A DNA stretch of 64,000 nt from JAGPUQ01 sp947084925 (GCA_947084925.1 CAMTUJ010000007.1:12799-76798); one strand, 5' to 3'; numbered from the stretch's first letter, positions 43,483 to 53,288 are shown. Numbers and translations are program-made. The notes: generated by a model not told the origin, from the letters alone.

Positions 43483-44376
43483 ATGGAGTTTCCCACCATT
43501 GAATCCTGTGTCGGCAATACGCCCCTGGTGCGCTTGCAGCGCCTGCGCGCAGGCCGCGACAACACCATTCTCGTCAAGCTGGAAGGCAACAATCCGGCGG
43601 GCTCGGTCAAGGATAGGCCGGCGCTGAGCATGATCCGGTGTGCCGAAGCCCGCGGCGAGATCAAGCCCGGCGACACCCTGATCGAAGCGACCAGTGGCAA
43701 CACCGGGATTGCGCTCGCCATGGTGGCCGCGATCAAGGGCTATCGCATGATTCTCATCATGCCCGATCACATGACCGAGGAGCGCAAGGCGGCGATGGCG
43801 GCCTATGGCGCGGAACTGGTGATGGTGAGTCGCGAAGCCGGCATGGAAGGCGCGCGGGATCTGGCGCTGGCGATGCGCGCCGAAGGCCGCGGCATCGTGC
43901 TGGACCAGTTCAACAATCCCGACAACCCCCGCGCCCACCGCGAGACCACGGGGCCGGAAATCTGGCGGCAGACCGGCGGCACCCTGACGCACTTCGTCAG
44001 CGCGATGGGCACTACCGGCACCATCATGGGCGTGTCCGAATACCTCAAGAGTGTGAATCCCGCGATCGAGGTGGTCGGGCTGCAGCCCGCCGACGGCTCG
44101 AATATCGCCGGTATCCGGCGCTGGCCGGAGGCGTATCTGCCCGGCATCTACAACGCGGCTCTGGTGGATCGGGTGCTGGATATCGAGCAGTCCGAGGCCG
44201 AACACACCACGCGCGAGCTGGCACGGCGGGAAGGGATTTTCTGCGGCGTTTCTTCCGGCGGCGCCGTGGCCGGCGCGTTGCGGGTGGCAAGCGCGCTGAG
44301 CAATGCCGTGATCGTCGCCATCATCACGGATCGCGGCGATCGCTACCTGTCCTCGGGCCTGTTTCAGGCACCCTGA
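43483..44376 (+). CDS. cysM: Cysteine synthase B
   Basis: 297 residues. A PLP enzyme making cysteine from O-acetylserine. The PLP lysine lies in NPAGSVKDRPAL, with the substrate loop EATSGNTGIALA and phosphate loop SAMGTTGTIMG. The shorter length and the loop composition fit CysM rather than CysK. It is followed 27 nt later by relA, a common neighbour. A TAAAAT at 43445-43450 may be the -10 element; no convincing -35. Confidence 0.94.
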   Translation: MEFPTIESCVGNTPLVRLQRLRAGRDNTILVKLEGNNPAGSVKDRPALSMIRCAEARGEIKPGDTLIEATSGNTGIALAMVAAIKGYRMILIMPDHMTEERKAAMAAYGAELVMVSREAGMEGARDLALAMRAEGRGIVLDQFNNPDNPRAHRETTGPEIWRQTGGTLTHFVSAMGTTGTIMGVSEYLKSVNPAIEVVGLQPADGSNIAGIRRWPEAYLPGIYNAALVDRVLDIEQSEAEHTTRELARREGIFCGVSSGGAVAGALRVASALSNAVIVAIITDRGDRYLSSGLFQAP

Positions 44377-44403
44377 TTCTCCGCGCGGCGACGGACCTCA
44401 GCC

Positions 44404-46602
44404 ATGGTGCATGTGCGCGACACTCCGCCGCTGCCGACCGATATCGAAGTCGATCTGGCGGATTGGTTGCAACGTCTGGCCGCGCGCCACGCCTGGGATG
44501 CCCGCAAGATCGCGGCAGTCACCGCGGCGGCTGAACTGGTTGCGGCCAACGCGCCGGCGGCACTCACGCCCGGGTTTGCGATCACCGAAATTCTCGCTGA
44601 CCTCTACATGGATGCCGAAGGACTGGCGGCCGGCATGTGCTATCGCGCGGTACGCCGCGCGACGCTCGCGCTGCCGGTGGTCAGCGCCAAACTCGGCGAA
44701 GGCGTGGCAAAGCTGATCGAAGGCGTGCTCCGCATGGCCATCATCGGCGAGTTGCGCAGCAGTTCCGATCAGCCGGTGCTGGGTGTGGATCCCGGGCAGC
44801 AGGCGGCCAAGCTGCGCGCCATGCTGGTGTCCATGATCGCGGACATGCGCGTGGCCCTGATCAAGATCGCCGAGCGCACCTGGGCGCTCCACGCCGCACG
44901 CGATGCAAAGGCGGAGCGTCAGCAGCGCATCGCGCGCGAAGTCTTCGATGTCTATGCGCCGCTCGCGCACCGCCTCGGGATCGGTCATCTCAAGTGGGAG
45001 CTGGAGGATCTCGCCTTTCGCTACCTCGAACCGGCCGAATACCGCCACATCGCGCTGTTGCTGGAAGAAAAGCGCCGCGACCGTCAGCACTATATCGATG
45101 AAGTCATCGACACCCTGCAAACCACACTGCGACAACTGGGCAAGGAAGCGCAGGTCAGCGGTCGCCCCAAAAGCATTTACAGCATCTGGAAGAAGATGCA
45201 CAACAAGGGCCTGGGGTTTTCCCAGATCTATGATATTCGGGCCGTCCGGGTTCTGGTGCCAACGGTGACCGACTGTTACGGGGTGCTGGGCATCGTGCAC
45301 AGCCTGTGGCGCAACATTCCCGACGAGTTTGACGACTACATCGCCTCCCCGAAAAACAACGGTTATCGATCCCTGCATACCGCCGTGATCGGTCCCGGCC
45401 GGCGCGTGGTCGAAATCCAGATTCGCACCTTCGCAATGCACGACGAAGCGGAGCTGGGATTTTGTTCCCACTGGCGCTACAAGGATGGCAACAGCACCGC
45501 CGGCGCGGATTACGAGGAGCGCATTGCGTGGTTGCGCCAGGTGCTCGAATGGCAGGAGGAGCTGGGCGGCGAAGCGATCGAGGATTATCTGCGGGTCGAC
45601 CAGGCGCCGGAACGGATTTATGTGTTTACTCCGGACGGACATGTGGTCGATTTGCCGCATCAGGCGACGCCGCTCGATTTTGCGTATCGCATCCACACCG
45701 AAATCGGCCATCGCTGCCGCGGCGCGCGGGTCAACGGCGCCATTTACCCTCTCAACCGGCCGCTGGAGACCGGGGTCCAGGTCGAGATCATCACCGGGCG
45801 GCATCCGGCGCCAAGCCGCGACTGGCTGATCCGCGCGCAAGGCTATCTCACCACGGCGCGCGCGCGTGCCAAGGTGCGGCAGTGGTTTCGCGAACGCGAA
45901 CAGGGTGAAAATCTGGCCGCCGGCCAGAATCTGTTGCAGCGCGAGTTGCGCCAACTCGGCTTTGCCGACACCGACGTGAATGCCCTGGCGCGAACCTTCA
46001 ACCGGCAGGACGCCAATGCGCTTTACGAGGCCATCGGCGCCGGCACCATCCGCCTCGATCAGGTGGCGCGGCGGGTGCTCGCCGAGCGCCAGCGCGACCG
46101 CGACCGCGCCACACCCCGGCCCGCGGTCCGGCGCTCCGCGCAGCGTTTCGCGGAATCCGAGTTCTATATCTACGGCGTCGGTGATCTGCTGACCCGCACC
46201 GCGCACTGCTGCATGCCGACACCGGGCAACGCGATTGCCGGGTATCTCACCCATGGCCGCGGCGTCACCATTCACCGCGCCGACTGCGGCAATCTGCTCC
46301 ACCTTCAGGCAACCCAGCCGCGCCGCGTGCTGCAAGTCAGTTGGGGCGCGATCCCGACCACCGCCTACGAAATCAAATTGCGCATCAGAGCCTATGATCG
46401 CGCCGGCCTGCTGCGTGATGTCACCGCCCTGCTGGATGATGCCCACCTTTTCATCCTGGCGCTGCATAGCGGCGACACGCAGGACGGCATTGCCAGCATC
46501 GAGGTCAGCTTTGAAGTGTCGGGGATGGATTCCTTGCGCGAGCTGATCGGACGCCTCGAACAATTGCCGAATATCATCGACGTCTGTCGCGTCACCGACT
46601 GA
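44404..46602 (+). CDS. relA: GTP pyrophosphokinase RelA
   Basis: 732 residues. (p)ppGpp synthetase of the stringent response. The N-terminal HD-like domain lacks the HD residues (AAGMCYRAVRRATLALP), as in gammaproteobacterial RelA, so it should only synthesise. The synthetase domain shows RPKSIYSIWKKM, YDIRAVRVLV and EFDDYIASPKNNGYRSLHT, with the acidic ExDD motif of RelA. TGS domain (RIYVFTPDGHVVDLPHQATPLDFAY) and C-terminal ACT domain follow. Confidence 0.97.
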   Translation: MVHVRDTPPLPTDIEVDLADWLQRLAARHAWDARKIAAVTAAAELVAANAPAALTPGFAITEILADLYMDAEGLAAGMCYRAVRRATLALPVVSAKLGEGVAKLIEGVLRMAIIGELRSSSDQPVLGVDPGQQAAKLRAMLVSMIADMRVALIKIAERTWALHAARDAKAERQQRIAREVFDVYAPLAHRLGIGHLKWELEDLAFRYLEPAEYRHIALLLEEKRRDRQHYIDEVIDTLQTTLRQLGKEAQVSGRPKSIYSIWKKMHNKGLGFSQIYDIRAVRVLVPTVTDCYGVLGIVHSLWRNIPDEFDDYIASPKNNGYRSLHTAVIGPGRRVVEIQIRTFAMHDEAELGFCSHWRYKDGNSTAGADYEERIAWLRQVLEWQEELGGEAIEDYLRVDQAPERIYVFTPDGHVVDLPHQATPLDFAYRIHTEIGHRCRGARVNGAIYPLNRPLETGVQVEIITGRHPAPSRDWLIRAQGYLTTARARAKVRQWFREREQGENLAAGQNLLQRELRQLGFADTDVNALARTFNRQDANALYEAIGAGTIRLDQVARRVLAERQRDRDRATPRPAVRRSAQRFAESEFYIYGVGDLLTRTAHCCMPTPGNAIAGYLTHGRGVTIHRADCGNLLHLQATQPRRVLQVSWGAIPTTAYEIKLRIRAYDRAGLLRDVTALLDDAHLFILALHSGDTQDGIASIEVSFEVSGMDSLRELIGRLEQLPNIIDVCRVTD

Positions 46603-46621
46603 CCGGGCCCGGAGAACAGCG

Positions 46622-47464
46622 ATGCCAAACGCGTATACCCTCGCGGACCTGCTCCAGCTCATGGCCAGACTGCGTGACCCCGATACCGGCTGTCCCTGGG
46701 ATCGCGCGCAGGACTTCCGCTCCATCGCGCCGCACACGCTGGAGGAAGTCTGCGAGGTGATCGATGCCATCGAGCGCGACGATCATCCGCATCTGCGTGA
46801 GGAACTGGGGGATCTGCTGTTTCAGGTGGTGTTTTACGCGCAGCTCGGCAGTGAACGCGGGCTGTTCGATTTTGCGGCAATAGTCGATGGCCTGGTGGCC
46901 AAGCTGGTGGCGCGCCATCCCCATGTGTTTCCCGAGGGCACCCTGGCGAGCCGGCGTGCCGCGGGCGATCCGGCGCCAGCGACGCGCGGCGTCAAACAGC
47001 TCTGGGAAACCCTCAAGGAGCGCGAACGCGTCGCGCGCGGCAGTAGTGCGCCGCTGGGCGAAATACCGGCGACGTTATCGGCGCTGATGCGCTCCGCCAA
47101 AGTGCAGAAGCGCGCCGCGCATCTGGGCTTCGATTGGCCGGATGCGGCTCCGGTACCCGCGAAGATCCGCGAGGAACTCGCCGAAGTGGAAGCCGCCGTG
47201 GCAACGGGCGCTACGGCGGATATCGCCGAGGAAATCGGTGATCTGCTGTTCGCCTGCGTCAATCTCGCACGCCACCTCGGTGTCGACAGCGAAGCCGCTC
47301 TGCGCGGCGCCAATCGCAAGTTTGAACGCCGTTTCGAACAGATGGTGGAACGCACGGCCGGCAACGCCGATGTCTTTCGCGGGCTTGCGGCAGACGAAAA
47401 AGAAGCCTTGTGGCAAGCGGTGAAACAAGCCGAACGCGCCACGGCGGGCGCGGCGAAGCACTGA
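46622..47464 (+). CDS. mazG: Nucleoside triphosphate pyrophosphohydrolase
   Basis: 280 residues with the two MazG repeats. The first has CPWDRAQDFRSIAPHTLEEVCEV and the metal motif EELGDLLFQVVFYAQ; the second has REELAEVEAAV and EEIGDLLFACVNLARHL. It hydrolyses (d)NTPs to monophosphates and is linked to control of ppGpp levels, in keeping with its place 19 nt after relA. GGAG precedes the ATG. Confidence 0.96.
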   Translation: MPNAYTLADLLQLMARLRDPDTGCPWDRAQDFRSIAPHTLEEVCEVIDAIERDDHPHLREELGDLLFQVVFYAQLGSERGLFDFAAIVDGLVAKLVARHPHVFPEGTLASRRAAGDPAPATRGVKQLWETLKERERVARGSSAPLGEIPATLSALMRSAKVQKRAAHLGFDWPDAAPVPAKIREELAEVEAAVATGATADIAEEIGDLLFACVNLARHLGVDSEAALRGANRKFERRFEQMVERTAGNADVFRGLAADEKEALWQAVKQAERATAGAAKH

Positions 47465-47580
47465 AATTTCGCGGTGCCGGTGTACGGCCCCCGGTGTTGA
47501 GGCAGTTCGGGAATCTGTGTAAGGTGCCCGCTTTCTTGCGTTGCGCAACGGTGCGCGCCGTCGGAACAGAGGAGATACCT

Positions 47581-48240
47581 ATGCGAATTATCCTGTTGGG
47601 ACCACCGGGCGCGGGGAAAGGAACCCAGGCAGAATTCATCTCCCGCAGCTTCGGCGTGCCACAGATATCCACCGGCGACATGCTGCGCGCCGCGGTGAAA
47701 GCCGGCACTCCTCTGGGCCTGAAAGCAAAGGACATCATGACTGCCGGTGGTCTGGTTCCGGATACGCTCATCATCGATCTGGTGAAGGAACGCATTACCG
47801 CGCCCGACTGTCGGCAGGGCTTTTTGTTCGATGGCTTCCCGCGCACCATTCCCCAGGCACAGGCGGTGGCGGATGCCGGCATCCAGATTGATCGGGTCGT
47901 GGAGATTCATGTGGACGATCAGGCCATTGTCGCGCGCCTGAGCGGTCGGCGTGTGCACGAAGCGTCCGGTCGCGTCTACCATCTGAAACACAATCCGCCG
48001 CAACGCGATGGCCGCGACGATGTCACCGGCGAGCCGCTGGTACAGCGCGCCGACGACCGCGAAGACACCGTGCGCAATCGCCTGCGGGTCTATCACGAGC
48101 AGACCGAACCACTGGTCGCGTTCTATCAGAATTACATCGCGACCCATCCGGGGACCGCTACCCGCTATCGCCGCGTGGACGGCGTGGGGTCGCTGGCCGA
48201 CGTACAGGCGCGCCTGGTCGAGGCGCTGCGGGACGATTGA
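47581..48240 (+). CDS. adk: Adenylate kinase
   Basis: 219 residues. It interconverts ATP, ADP and AMP. P-loop GPPGAGKGT at 7-15, AMP site DGFPRTIPQAQ, and a long LID domain (GRRVHEASGRVYHLKHNPPQ...) without the zinc cysteines. The ATG has AGAGGAG 7 nt ahead; an open extension upstream reaches into mazG and is ignored. Confidence 0.97.
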   Translation: MRIILLGPPGAGKGTQAEFISRSFGVPQISTGDMLRAAVKAGTPLGLKAKDIMTAGGLVPDTLIIDLVKERITAPDCRQGFLFDGFPRTIPQAQAVADAGIQIDRVVEIHVDDQAIVARLSGRRVHEASGRVYHLKHNPPQRDGRDDVTGEPLVQRADDREDTVRNRLRVYHEQTEPLVAFYQNYIATHPGTATRYRRVDGVGSLADVQARLVEALRDD

Positions 48241-48247
48241 CGTTTCG

Positions 48248-49264
48248 ATGGCAACCGATGCGACGATGCCAGCCGATGCGTACGGCGTTCTGCTCGTCAA
48301 TCTGGGTTCGCCACAGACGCCGACGCGGCAGGGCGTGGCGCGGTTTCTGCGCGAATTCCTGCTCGATCCCCGCGTGGTCGAGCTGCCGCGCCCGCTCTGG
48401 TGGTGCATCCTCAACGGTCTCGTGATTCCGTTGCGCGCCGCGCGCGTGGCGCGCGCCTATGCGTCCATCTGGATGCCCGACGGCTCGCCATTGCGGGTCT
48501 ACACGGAAAGGCTGGCCGCCGCCGTCGCCGGATGTTTTCCGCAACAGGACGGCGCGCCTCGGGTTCTGGTGGCATCGGCGATGACCTATGGTGGCCCGGC
48601 CATTGCCGCGCAAGTGGCCTCTTTGCGTGCCGCGGGCGCGCGGCAAATCTTGCTCATCCCGCTGTTCCCGCAATACTCCGCGACGTCCACCGGCGCGGTT
48701 TACGATGTGGTTGCGCGCCTGATTCAAACCGCGCGCGACATTCCCGATATCCAGGTGGTGAAGAGCTACGCGACTTTTCCGCCCTACATCGCCGCGCTTG
48801 CGGCGAGCGTGCGTCATCATTGGGAGCGCCAGGGGCGTGCGCAGCGACTGCTGATGTCCTTTCACGGCATTCCCCAGGTGTGTGCCGAGCGGGGTGATCC
48901 CTATCCGGGCGAATGCCGCGCAACCGCGCTGGCGCTGGCGCAAGCGCTGGAATTGGCGGATGAGGACTGGGAGATGGCGTATCAATCGCGCTTTGGCCGG
49001 CAGCAGTGGCTGCAGCCCTATACGGCGGATACGTTGCGAACGCTGGCGGAGTCGGGGATCAGGTCGGTCGATGTCATCTGTCCCGCCTTTGCGACCGATT
49101 GTCTCGAAACCCTGGTGGAAATCGCCGAGGAAAACGGTGAACTGTTTCGCGGCGCAGGTGGCGAACGGCTCGCGCTGATTCCCTGCCTGAACGACTCCGA
49201 ATCGCATGCGACCGCGCTGAAAATGTTGATTGAACGAAAATTTTTCTTCAGTGTGGCAGAATGA
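48248..49264 (+). CDS. hemH: Ferrochelatase
   Basis: 338 residues. It inserts iron into protoporphyrin IX. VLLVNLGSPQTP at the N-terminus, QYSATSTGAVYD, the catalytic histidine in MSFHGIPQ, SRFGRQQWLQPYT and CPAFATDCLETLVEI are all family blocks. It begins 7 nt after adk, so the two are probably co-transcribed. Confidence 0.96.
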   Translation: MATDATMPADAYGVLLVNLGSPQTPTRQGVARFLREFLLDPRVVELPRPLWWCILNGLVIPLRAARVARAYASIWMPDGSPLRVYTERLAAAVAGCFPQQDGAPRVLVASAMTYGGPAIAAQVASLRAAGARQILLIPLFPQYSATSTGAVYDVVARLIQTARDIPDIQVVKSYATFPPYIAALAASVRHHWERQGRAQRLLMSFHGIPQVCAERGDPYPGECRATALALAQALELADEDWEMAYQSRFGRQQWLQPYTADTLRTLAESGIRSVDVICPAFATDCLETLVEIAEENGELFRGAGGERLALIPCLNDSESHATALKMLIERKFFFSVAE

Positions 49265-49303
49265 TCGGATGGGAAGTGCTGGCGGTTTTCCCGTGCTGGT
49301 TTG

Positions 49304-49332
49304 TGGACAGTAAAAATTCGCTTCGCTAGAAT
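49304..49332 (+). promoter_or_regulatory. Sigma-70 promoter for the lysine-rich protein
   Basis: TGGACA (49304-49309), 17-nt spacer, TAGAAT (49327-49332): five of six matches in each box. The start point would be near 49339, leaving a 56-nt leader before the ATG at 49395. Confidence 0.55.
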
Positions 49333-49394
49333 CGGTAGCGGGTGCCTGTCGACAACAAAAACAACGTTTCTTTATTTTTGTCAGGAGATGCCGA

Positions 49395-50153
49395 ATGGTT
49401 TCGACTCGAGTGGATGCCACGTCAAAATTGAAACAGGCCGATACAGTGGTGGCGGCAGCAAAAAAAGCGGTAGCACAGCAAGGCGCGAAACTTGCGGCTG
49501 CCCGTGCCCAGGTAAAACTCCTGCGCGCCAAGGCGGTCAAGGGAGGCACCAAGGCCGCAAAAGCAGCGCTGTTGAAGGCGCGGGATAAAACCCGGTCCGA
49601 GCAAAAAGCACTGGCACAGGTCAAGGATAAAGCCCGGATCGCTCTGGCGGAGCAGCGCGTGAGCAAGGTGGAAATGCGCAGGCTGCAGGTCGAAAAGCGC
49701 GCGCTCGGCCGCGTTGACAGCGTGCGCAAGACCATCGAGAAACGCAGGAGTGGCGATCTCGCCAACGCCCTGAAGAAATACGAAGAGCGCTGGCTGAAGC
49801 GCCGCCGCGCCGCGGATGCACGCAAGATAAAGGCATCCGAAGCCAAGGCGGCAAAGCGTATCAAGGCGGCAGCGAAACTGGCAGCGACAGCCATGAAAGT
49901 GGCGCGCAAAGCGGCGTCCACCGCGCCGGCGCGGGGCAAGGCAGCGGTAAAAGCCAAGCCTGCCGCGAAAGCCAAGGTCGCAGTGAAGGCCAAGCCTGGC
50001 GCGAAAGCCAAGGTCGCAGTGAAAGCCAAGCCTGCGGCGAAACCCAAGGTCGCAGCCAAGGCCAGGCCCGCGCCCAAAGTCAAAGTGGTGGCGAAAACCC
50101 GACGGGCGAAAAAGCCGATCGCGGCACCGCAGGCCGCGAAGGCGCTGGCCTGA
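49395..50153 (+). CDS. Lysine/alanine-rich histone H1-like (AlgP-like) protein
   Basis: 252 residues, about half lysine and alanine, strongly basic. The first about 150 residues are heptad-like helix (coiled coil: KQADTVVAAAKKAVAQQGAKL...). The last about 75 are degenerate KPAAK/AKVAVKAK repeats like the tails of histone H1 and of AlgP/AlgR3 in Pseudomonas. AGGAG is 7 nt before the ATG and a strong promoter lies upstream, so high expression is likely. It probably binds DNA or RNA non-specifically (inference). Confidence 0.78.
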   Translation: MVSTRVDATSKLKQADTVVAAAKKAVAQQGAKLAAARAQVKLLRAKAVKGGTKAAKAALLKARDKTRSEQKALAQVKDKARIALAEQRVSKVEMRRLQVEKRALGRVDSVRKTIEKRRSGDLANALKKYEERWLKRRRAADARKIKASEAKAAKRIKAAAKLAATAMKVARKAASTAPARGKAAVKAKPAAKAKVAVKAKPGAKAKVAVKAKPAAKPKVAAKARPAPKVKVVAKTRRAKKPIAAPQAAKALA

Positions 50154-50180
50154 TCTAGCGACCGCTCTCGCTGCCGAAAC

Positions 50181-50214
50181 CAGGCCAATCGGGGGAGAAA
50201 TCCCGGTTGGCCTG
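50181..50214 (+). terminator. Terminator-like hairpin after the lysine-rich gene
   Basis: CAGGCCAATCGGG and CCCGGTTGGCCTG pair over 13 bp with one T-G wobble around an 8-nt loop. It starts 28 nt after the stop codon. Only a short T-poor tail follows. Confidence 0.55.
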
Positions 50215-50296
50215 TTCGTCGCAGCCCGCTGGTGACGGACCCACCGAGCAGTGCCGCCGCTGGTGCCGGGCGACGGTAGCCTTCAGGTGTCCTGTC

Positions 50297-51001
50297 ATGA
50301 CTGCATTGCTCGCCATCGAAACCTCCGCCAATCTGTGTTCGGTCGCCGTGGCGCGGCACGGCGAGATCATCGAAATCGTCGTTTCGGAGCCGCGGGGACA
50401 TACCCGGCATCTGCTGCCGGCGATCGATCGCCTGCTGATCGATGCCGGTCTGACCCTGGCCCGTCTCGATGCCATCGCCGTGACGACCGGCCCGGGTTCC
50501 TTTACCGGCCTGCGCATCGGTATCGGTGTTGCGCAAGGTCTGGCTTATGGCGCGGACCTGCCCGCGGTGCCGCTGTCGTCGTTGGCGACATTGGCGCAAG
50601 GCGCCATTCGCAGCGGACAATTGGCGCACGGTGAGATTGCGGTGACCGCGCTCGATGCCCGCATGGATGAGGTGTACTGGGGGCTTTATCAGGTCGCCGG
50701 TGAACTGGTCGTCGCCTTGCATCCGGATCGAGTCGGCACTCCGCACGCGCTGACATTGGACCCTGATCTGCCCGTTGGAACGCGTTACATCGGTCTGGGC
50801 GACGGCTGGAAGTTCGCGGCGCAATTTCCGCTCCGGCCCGTCCGCTGCGACCCCCAGGCGGCGCCCCTGGCGCGCGATATGATTCCGCTGGCGCGCGCCG
50901 CGCTGCGCGCCGGAGCGACGGTGGCGCCCGAGGCGCTCGAACCCCGCTATCTGCGCGACAACCACTGGCAGAAACGGCAGCGACCGCAACGCGCCGGGTG
51001 A
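50297..51001 (+). CDS. tsaB: tRNA threonylcarbamoyladenosine biosynthesis protein TsaB
   Basis: 234 residues. Partner of TsaD in the t6A modification of tRNA. ASKHA-fold motifs: LLAIETSANLCSVAV, HTRHLLPAIDRLL and TTGPGSFTGLRIGIGVAQGLAYG. The C-terminal PRYLRDNHWQK is typical. The ATG follows the terminator hairpin by about 80 nt. Confidence 0.95.
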   Translation: MTALLAIETSANLCSVAVARHGEIIEIVVSEPRGHTRHLLPAIDRLLIDAGLTLARLDAIAVTTGPGSFTGLRIGIGVAQGLAYGADLPAVPLSSLATLAQGAIRSGQLAHGEIAVTALDARMDEVYWGLYQVAGELVVALHPDRVGTPHALTLDPDLPVGTRYIGLGDGWKFAAQFPLRPVRCDPQAAPLARDMIPLARAALRAGATVAPEALEPRYLRDNHWQKRQRPQRAG

Positions 51002-51093
51002 GGCGTACGTCGGGCGCGCCTCGGCAGACGCGATCGGAAGCGCGCTGGCGCACGACCTGGCTGCAGCGCATTCGCTGGTCGATGGAGCATTGC

Positions 51094-51984
51094 ATGAAGA
51101 TCGAACGGGTTGCCTTTATCGGTCTCGGTGTCATGGGGTTTCCCATGGCGGGTCATCTGTGCACGGCGGGACTCGAAGTGACGGTGTACAACCGCACGTC
51201 CGCGCGCGCCCGGCAGTGGGCCGGGCACCACCAGGGCCGCGTTGCGGCGACCCCCGCGGAAGCCGCCGCCAACGCCCAGGTGGTGTTCGCCTGCGTCGGT
51301 CGCGACGACGATGTGCGGGAAATCGCCTGCGGTGAATACGGCGCCCTCGCCGCCATGAAGGCAGGCGCCATCTTTGTCGATCACACCACGGCGTCCGCGG
51401 CGCTTGCGCGCGAACTCGATAGCCGTTGTCGCGATTTGCAACTCGGTTTTCTGGATGCGCCGGTGAGCGGTGGTCAGCTCGGCGCCGAAAAAGGCACGCT
51501 GACCGTGATGTGCGGCGGCGCTGCCGATACCTTTGCCCGCGTGGCGCCGGTGTTGGCTCACTATGCCCGCGCCGCGCAATTGCTGGGCCCGGCGGGCAGC
51601 GGCCAACTGTGCAAGATGGTCAATCAGATCTGCATCGCGGGTCTGGTGCAGGGGCTCGCCGAGGGCATCCACTTTGCGCAACAGGCAGGACTGGATCCGG
51701 TGCAGGTGATCGACACGATTTCGAAGGGTGCCGCGCAGTCCTGGCAGATGGACAACCGCCACGCCACCATGATCCGGGGCGAATACGCGCACGGTTTCGC
51801 GGTGGACTGGATGCGCAAGGATCTCGACATCGTGCTCGCCGAAGCGCGCCGCAATGGCGCACGCCTGCCTGTCGCGGCGCTGGTGGATCAGTTCTACGCC
51901 GACATCCAGGCGGCCGGTGGCGGGCGCTGGGATACGTCGAGCCTGCTCACCCGGTTGCAGACTGCCCAGGAGAACCACGGATGA
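51094..51984 (+). CDS. NAD(P)-dependent beta-hydroxyacid dehydrogenase
   Basis: 296 residues of the 3-hydroxyisobutyrate dehydrogenase/GLYR1 family. Rossmann motif GLGVMG (10-15), substrate loop DAPVSGGQLGAEKGTL (121-136) and catalytic K174 (GSGQLCKMVNQ). Substrate among small beta-hydroxy acids (glyoxylate, succinic or tartronate semialdehyde, hydroxyisobutyrate) cannot be set. ATG preceded by GGAG at 6 nt; a start 12 nt earlier lacks it. Overlaps the aminopeptidase gene by ATGA. Confidence 0.92.
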   Translation: MKIERVAFIGLGVMGFPMAGHLCTAGLEVTVYNRTSARARQWAGHHQGRVAATPAEAAANAQVVFACVGRDDDVREIACGEYGALAAMKAGAIFVDHTTASAALARELDSRCRDLQLGFLDAPVSGGQLGAEKGTLTVMCGGAADTFARVAPVLAHYARAAQLLGPAGSGQLCKMVNQICIAGLVQGLAEGIHFAQQAGLDPVQVIDTISKGAAQSWQMDNRHATMIRGEYAHGFAVDWMRKDLDIVLAEARRNGARLPVAALVDQFYADIQAAGGGRWDTSSLLTRLQTAQENHG

Positions 51985-53288
51985 CGCGCGCGAGCGAATT
52001 CAACGCGGGTCTGCTGGATTTTCTGGCGCGATCCCCGACACCGTTTCACGCCACCGCGAATCTCGCGGCGCTGCTGGCGGCGGCGGGGTTCGAGGCACTG
52101 GTGGAAACCGCCGACTGGGCGCTGAAGCCCGGAGGCCGCTATTACAGCATCCGCAATGATTCATCGCTGATCGCCTTTGTGCTGGGCACGGAAGCGCTCA
52201 CCCGCCATGGCATCCGCATGCTGGGCGCCCATACCGACAGCCCCTGCCTGATGGTGCGGCCCCATCCGGAAAAAAACCGGCGCGGCTATTTTCAGCTGGG
52301 CGTCGAGGTCTACGGCGGCGCACTGCTCAATCCCTGGTTCGATCGCGATCTTTCCCTCGCCGGACGGGTCGTGGTGCGCGATGGCGCGAGTGGACGCTTG
52401 CGGTCGTGCCTGGTGGACTTTCGCCGCCCGCTGGCGGTGATTCCGAGTCTGGCCATTCATCTCGACCGCGAGGTCAATCGCAATCGCAGTATCAACGCCG
52501 AAACCGACATCCAGCCGCTGCTCGGGCAGTTGGTGGGTGATGCCACTGGCGATCTGCGCCTGTTGCTCGCGGAAGAGCTGGCCGCCAACGGCGCCGCGGC
52601 GGGCGAGGTGCTGGATTTCGAACTCTGTCTTTACGATACCCAGCCGCCGGCGCGGATCGGCCTTGGCGGCGAGTTCATCGCCGCCGCGCGGCTCGATAAT
52701 TTGCTGAGTTGCCATGTCGGCGTGCAGGCGTTGCTGGCATCACAGGGCAACGAAACCCGCCTGGTCGTGTGCAGCGACCACGAAGAAGTGGGCAGCGCTT
52801 CCGCGAGCGGCGCGCAGGGCCCATTTCTGGAATCGGTGCTCATGCGCCTGGTGCCGGATGCGACCGAACGCACCCGCGCCCTGGGGGCGTCGCTGCTGAT
52901 TTCCGCCGACAACGCCCACGGCGTGCACCCCAATTTTCCCGCCCGCCACGAAGACAATCACGGACCCTTGCTGAATCGCGGCCCGGTCATCAAGGTCAAC
53001 ACCAATCAACGCTATGCCACCAACAGTGTGACCGCGGCGCGATTGCGCCAGTGGGCGCGGGATGCGGAGGTTCCGCTGCAAACCTTCGTGGCCCGCAACG
53101 ACATGGGCTGCGGCAGCACCATCGGGCCGCTCACCGCGACGCGGATCGGTGTCCCGACCCTGGATCTGGGCGTGCCGACCCTGGCCATGCATTCGATCCG
53201 GGAACTGGCGGGCGCGGCGGACGCAGAGAGTCTGTTTACGCTCGCCACACGCTGTTTCAATCATCCCGGTCCGCTTGCCGTCGATTGA
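51981..53288 (+). CDS. apeB: M18 family aminopeptidase 2
   Basis: 435 residues. A dinuclear zinc exopeptidase removing N-terminal residues. Zinc ligands: H in MLGAHTDSPCLMV, D in AAARLDNLLS, EE in CSDHEEVGSAS, D in ISADNAHGVHPN, and H in PTLAMHSIREL. The N-terminus SPTPFHATANLA is typical of the DAP/apeB group. Starts on the stop of the preceding dehydrogenase. Confidence 0.96.
   Translation: MTRASEFNAGLLDFLARSPTPFHATANLAALLAAAGFEALVETADWALKPGGRYYSIRNDSSLIAFVLGTEALTRHGIRMLGAHTDSPCLMVRPHPEKNRRGYFQLGVEVYGGALLNPWFDRDLSLAGRVVVRDGASGRLRSCLVDFRRPLAVIPSLAIHLDREVNRNRSINAETDIQPLLGQLVGDATGDLRLLLAEELAANGAAAGEVLDFELCLYDTQPPARIGLGGEFIAAARLDNLLSCHVGVQALLASQGNETRLVVCSDHEEVGSASASGAQGPFLESVLMRLVPDATERTRALGASLLISADNAHGVHPNFPARHEDNHGPLLNRGPVIKVNTNQRYATNSVTAARLRQWARDAEVPLQTFVARNDMGCGSTIGPLTATRIGVPTLDLGVPTLAMHSIRELAGAADAESLFTLATRCFNHPGPLAVD

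Noticed and set aside
44404..45000. RelA as a bifunctional synthetase/hydrolase (SpoT)
   Set aside because: The HD residues are missing and the synthetase carries the acidic EFDD motif of RelA.
48158..50989. Minus-strand frame of 943 codons
   Set aside because: Spans the opposite strand of hemH, the lysine-rich gene and tsaB; mirrors their codons and shows no domain.
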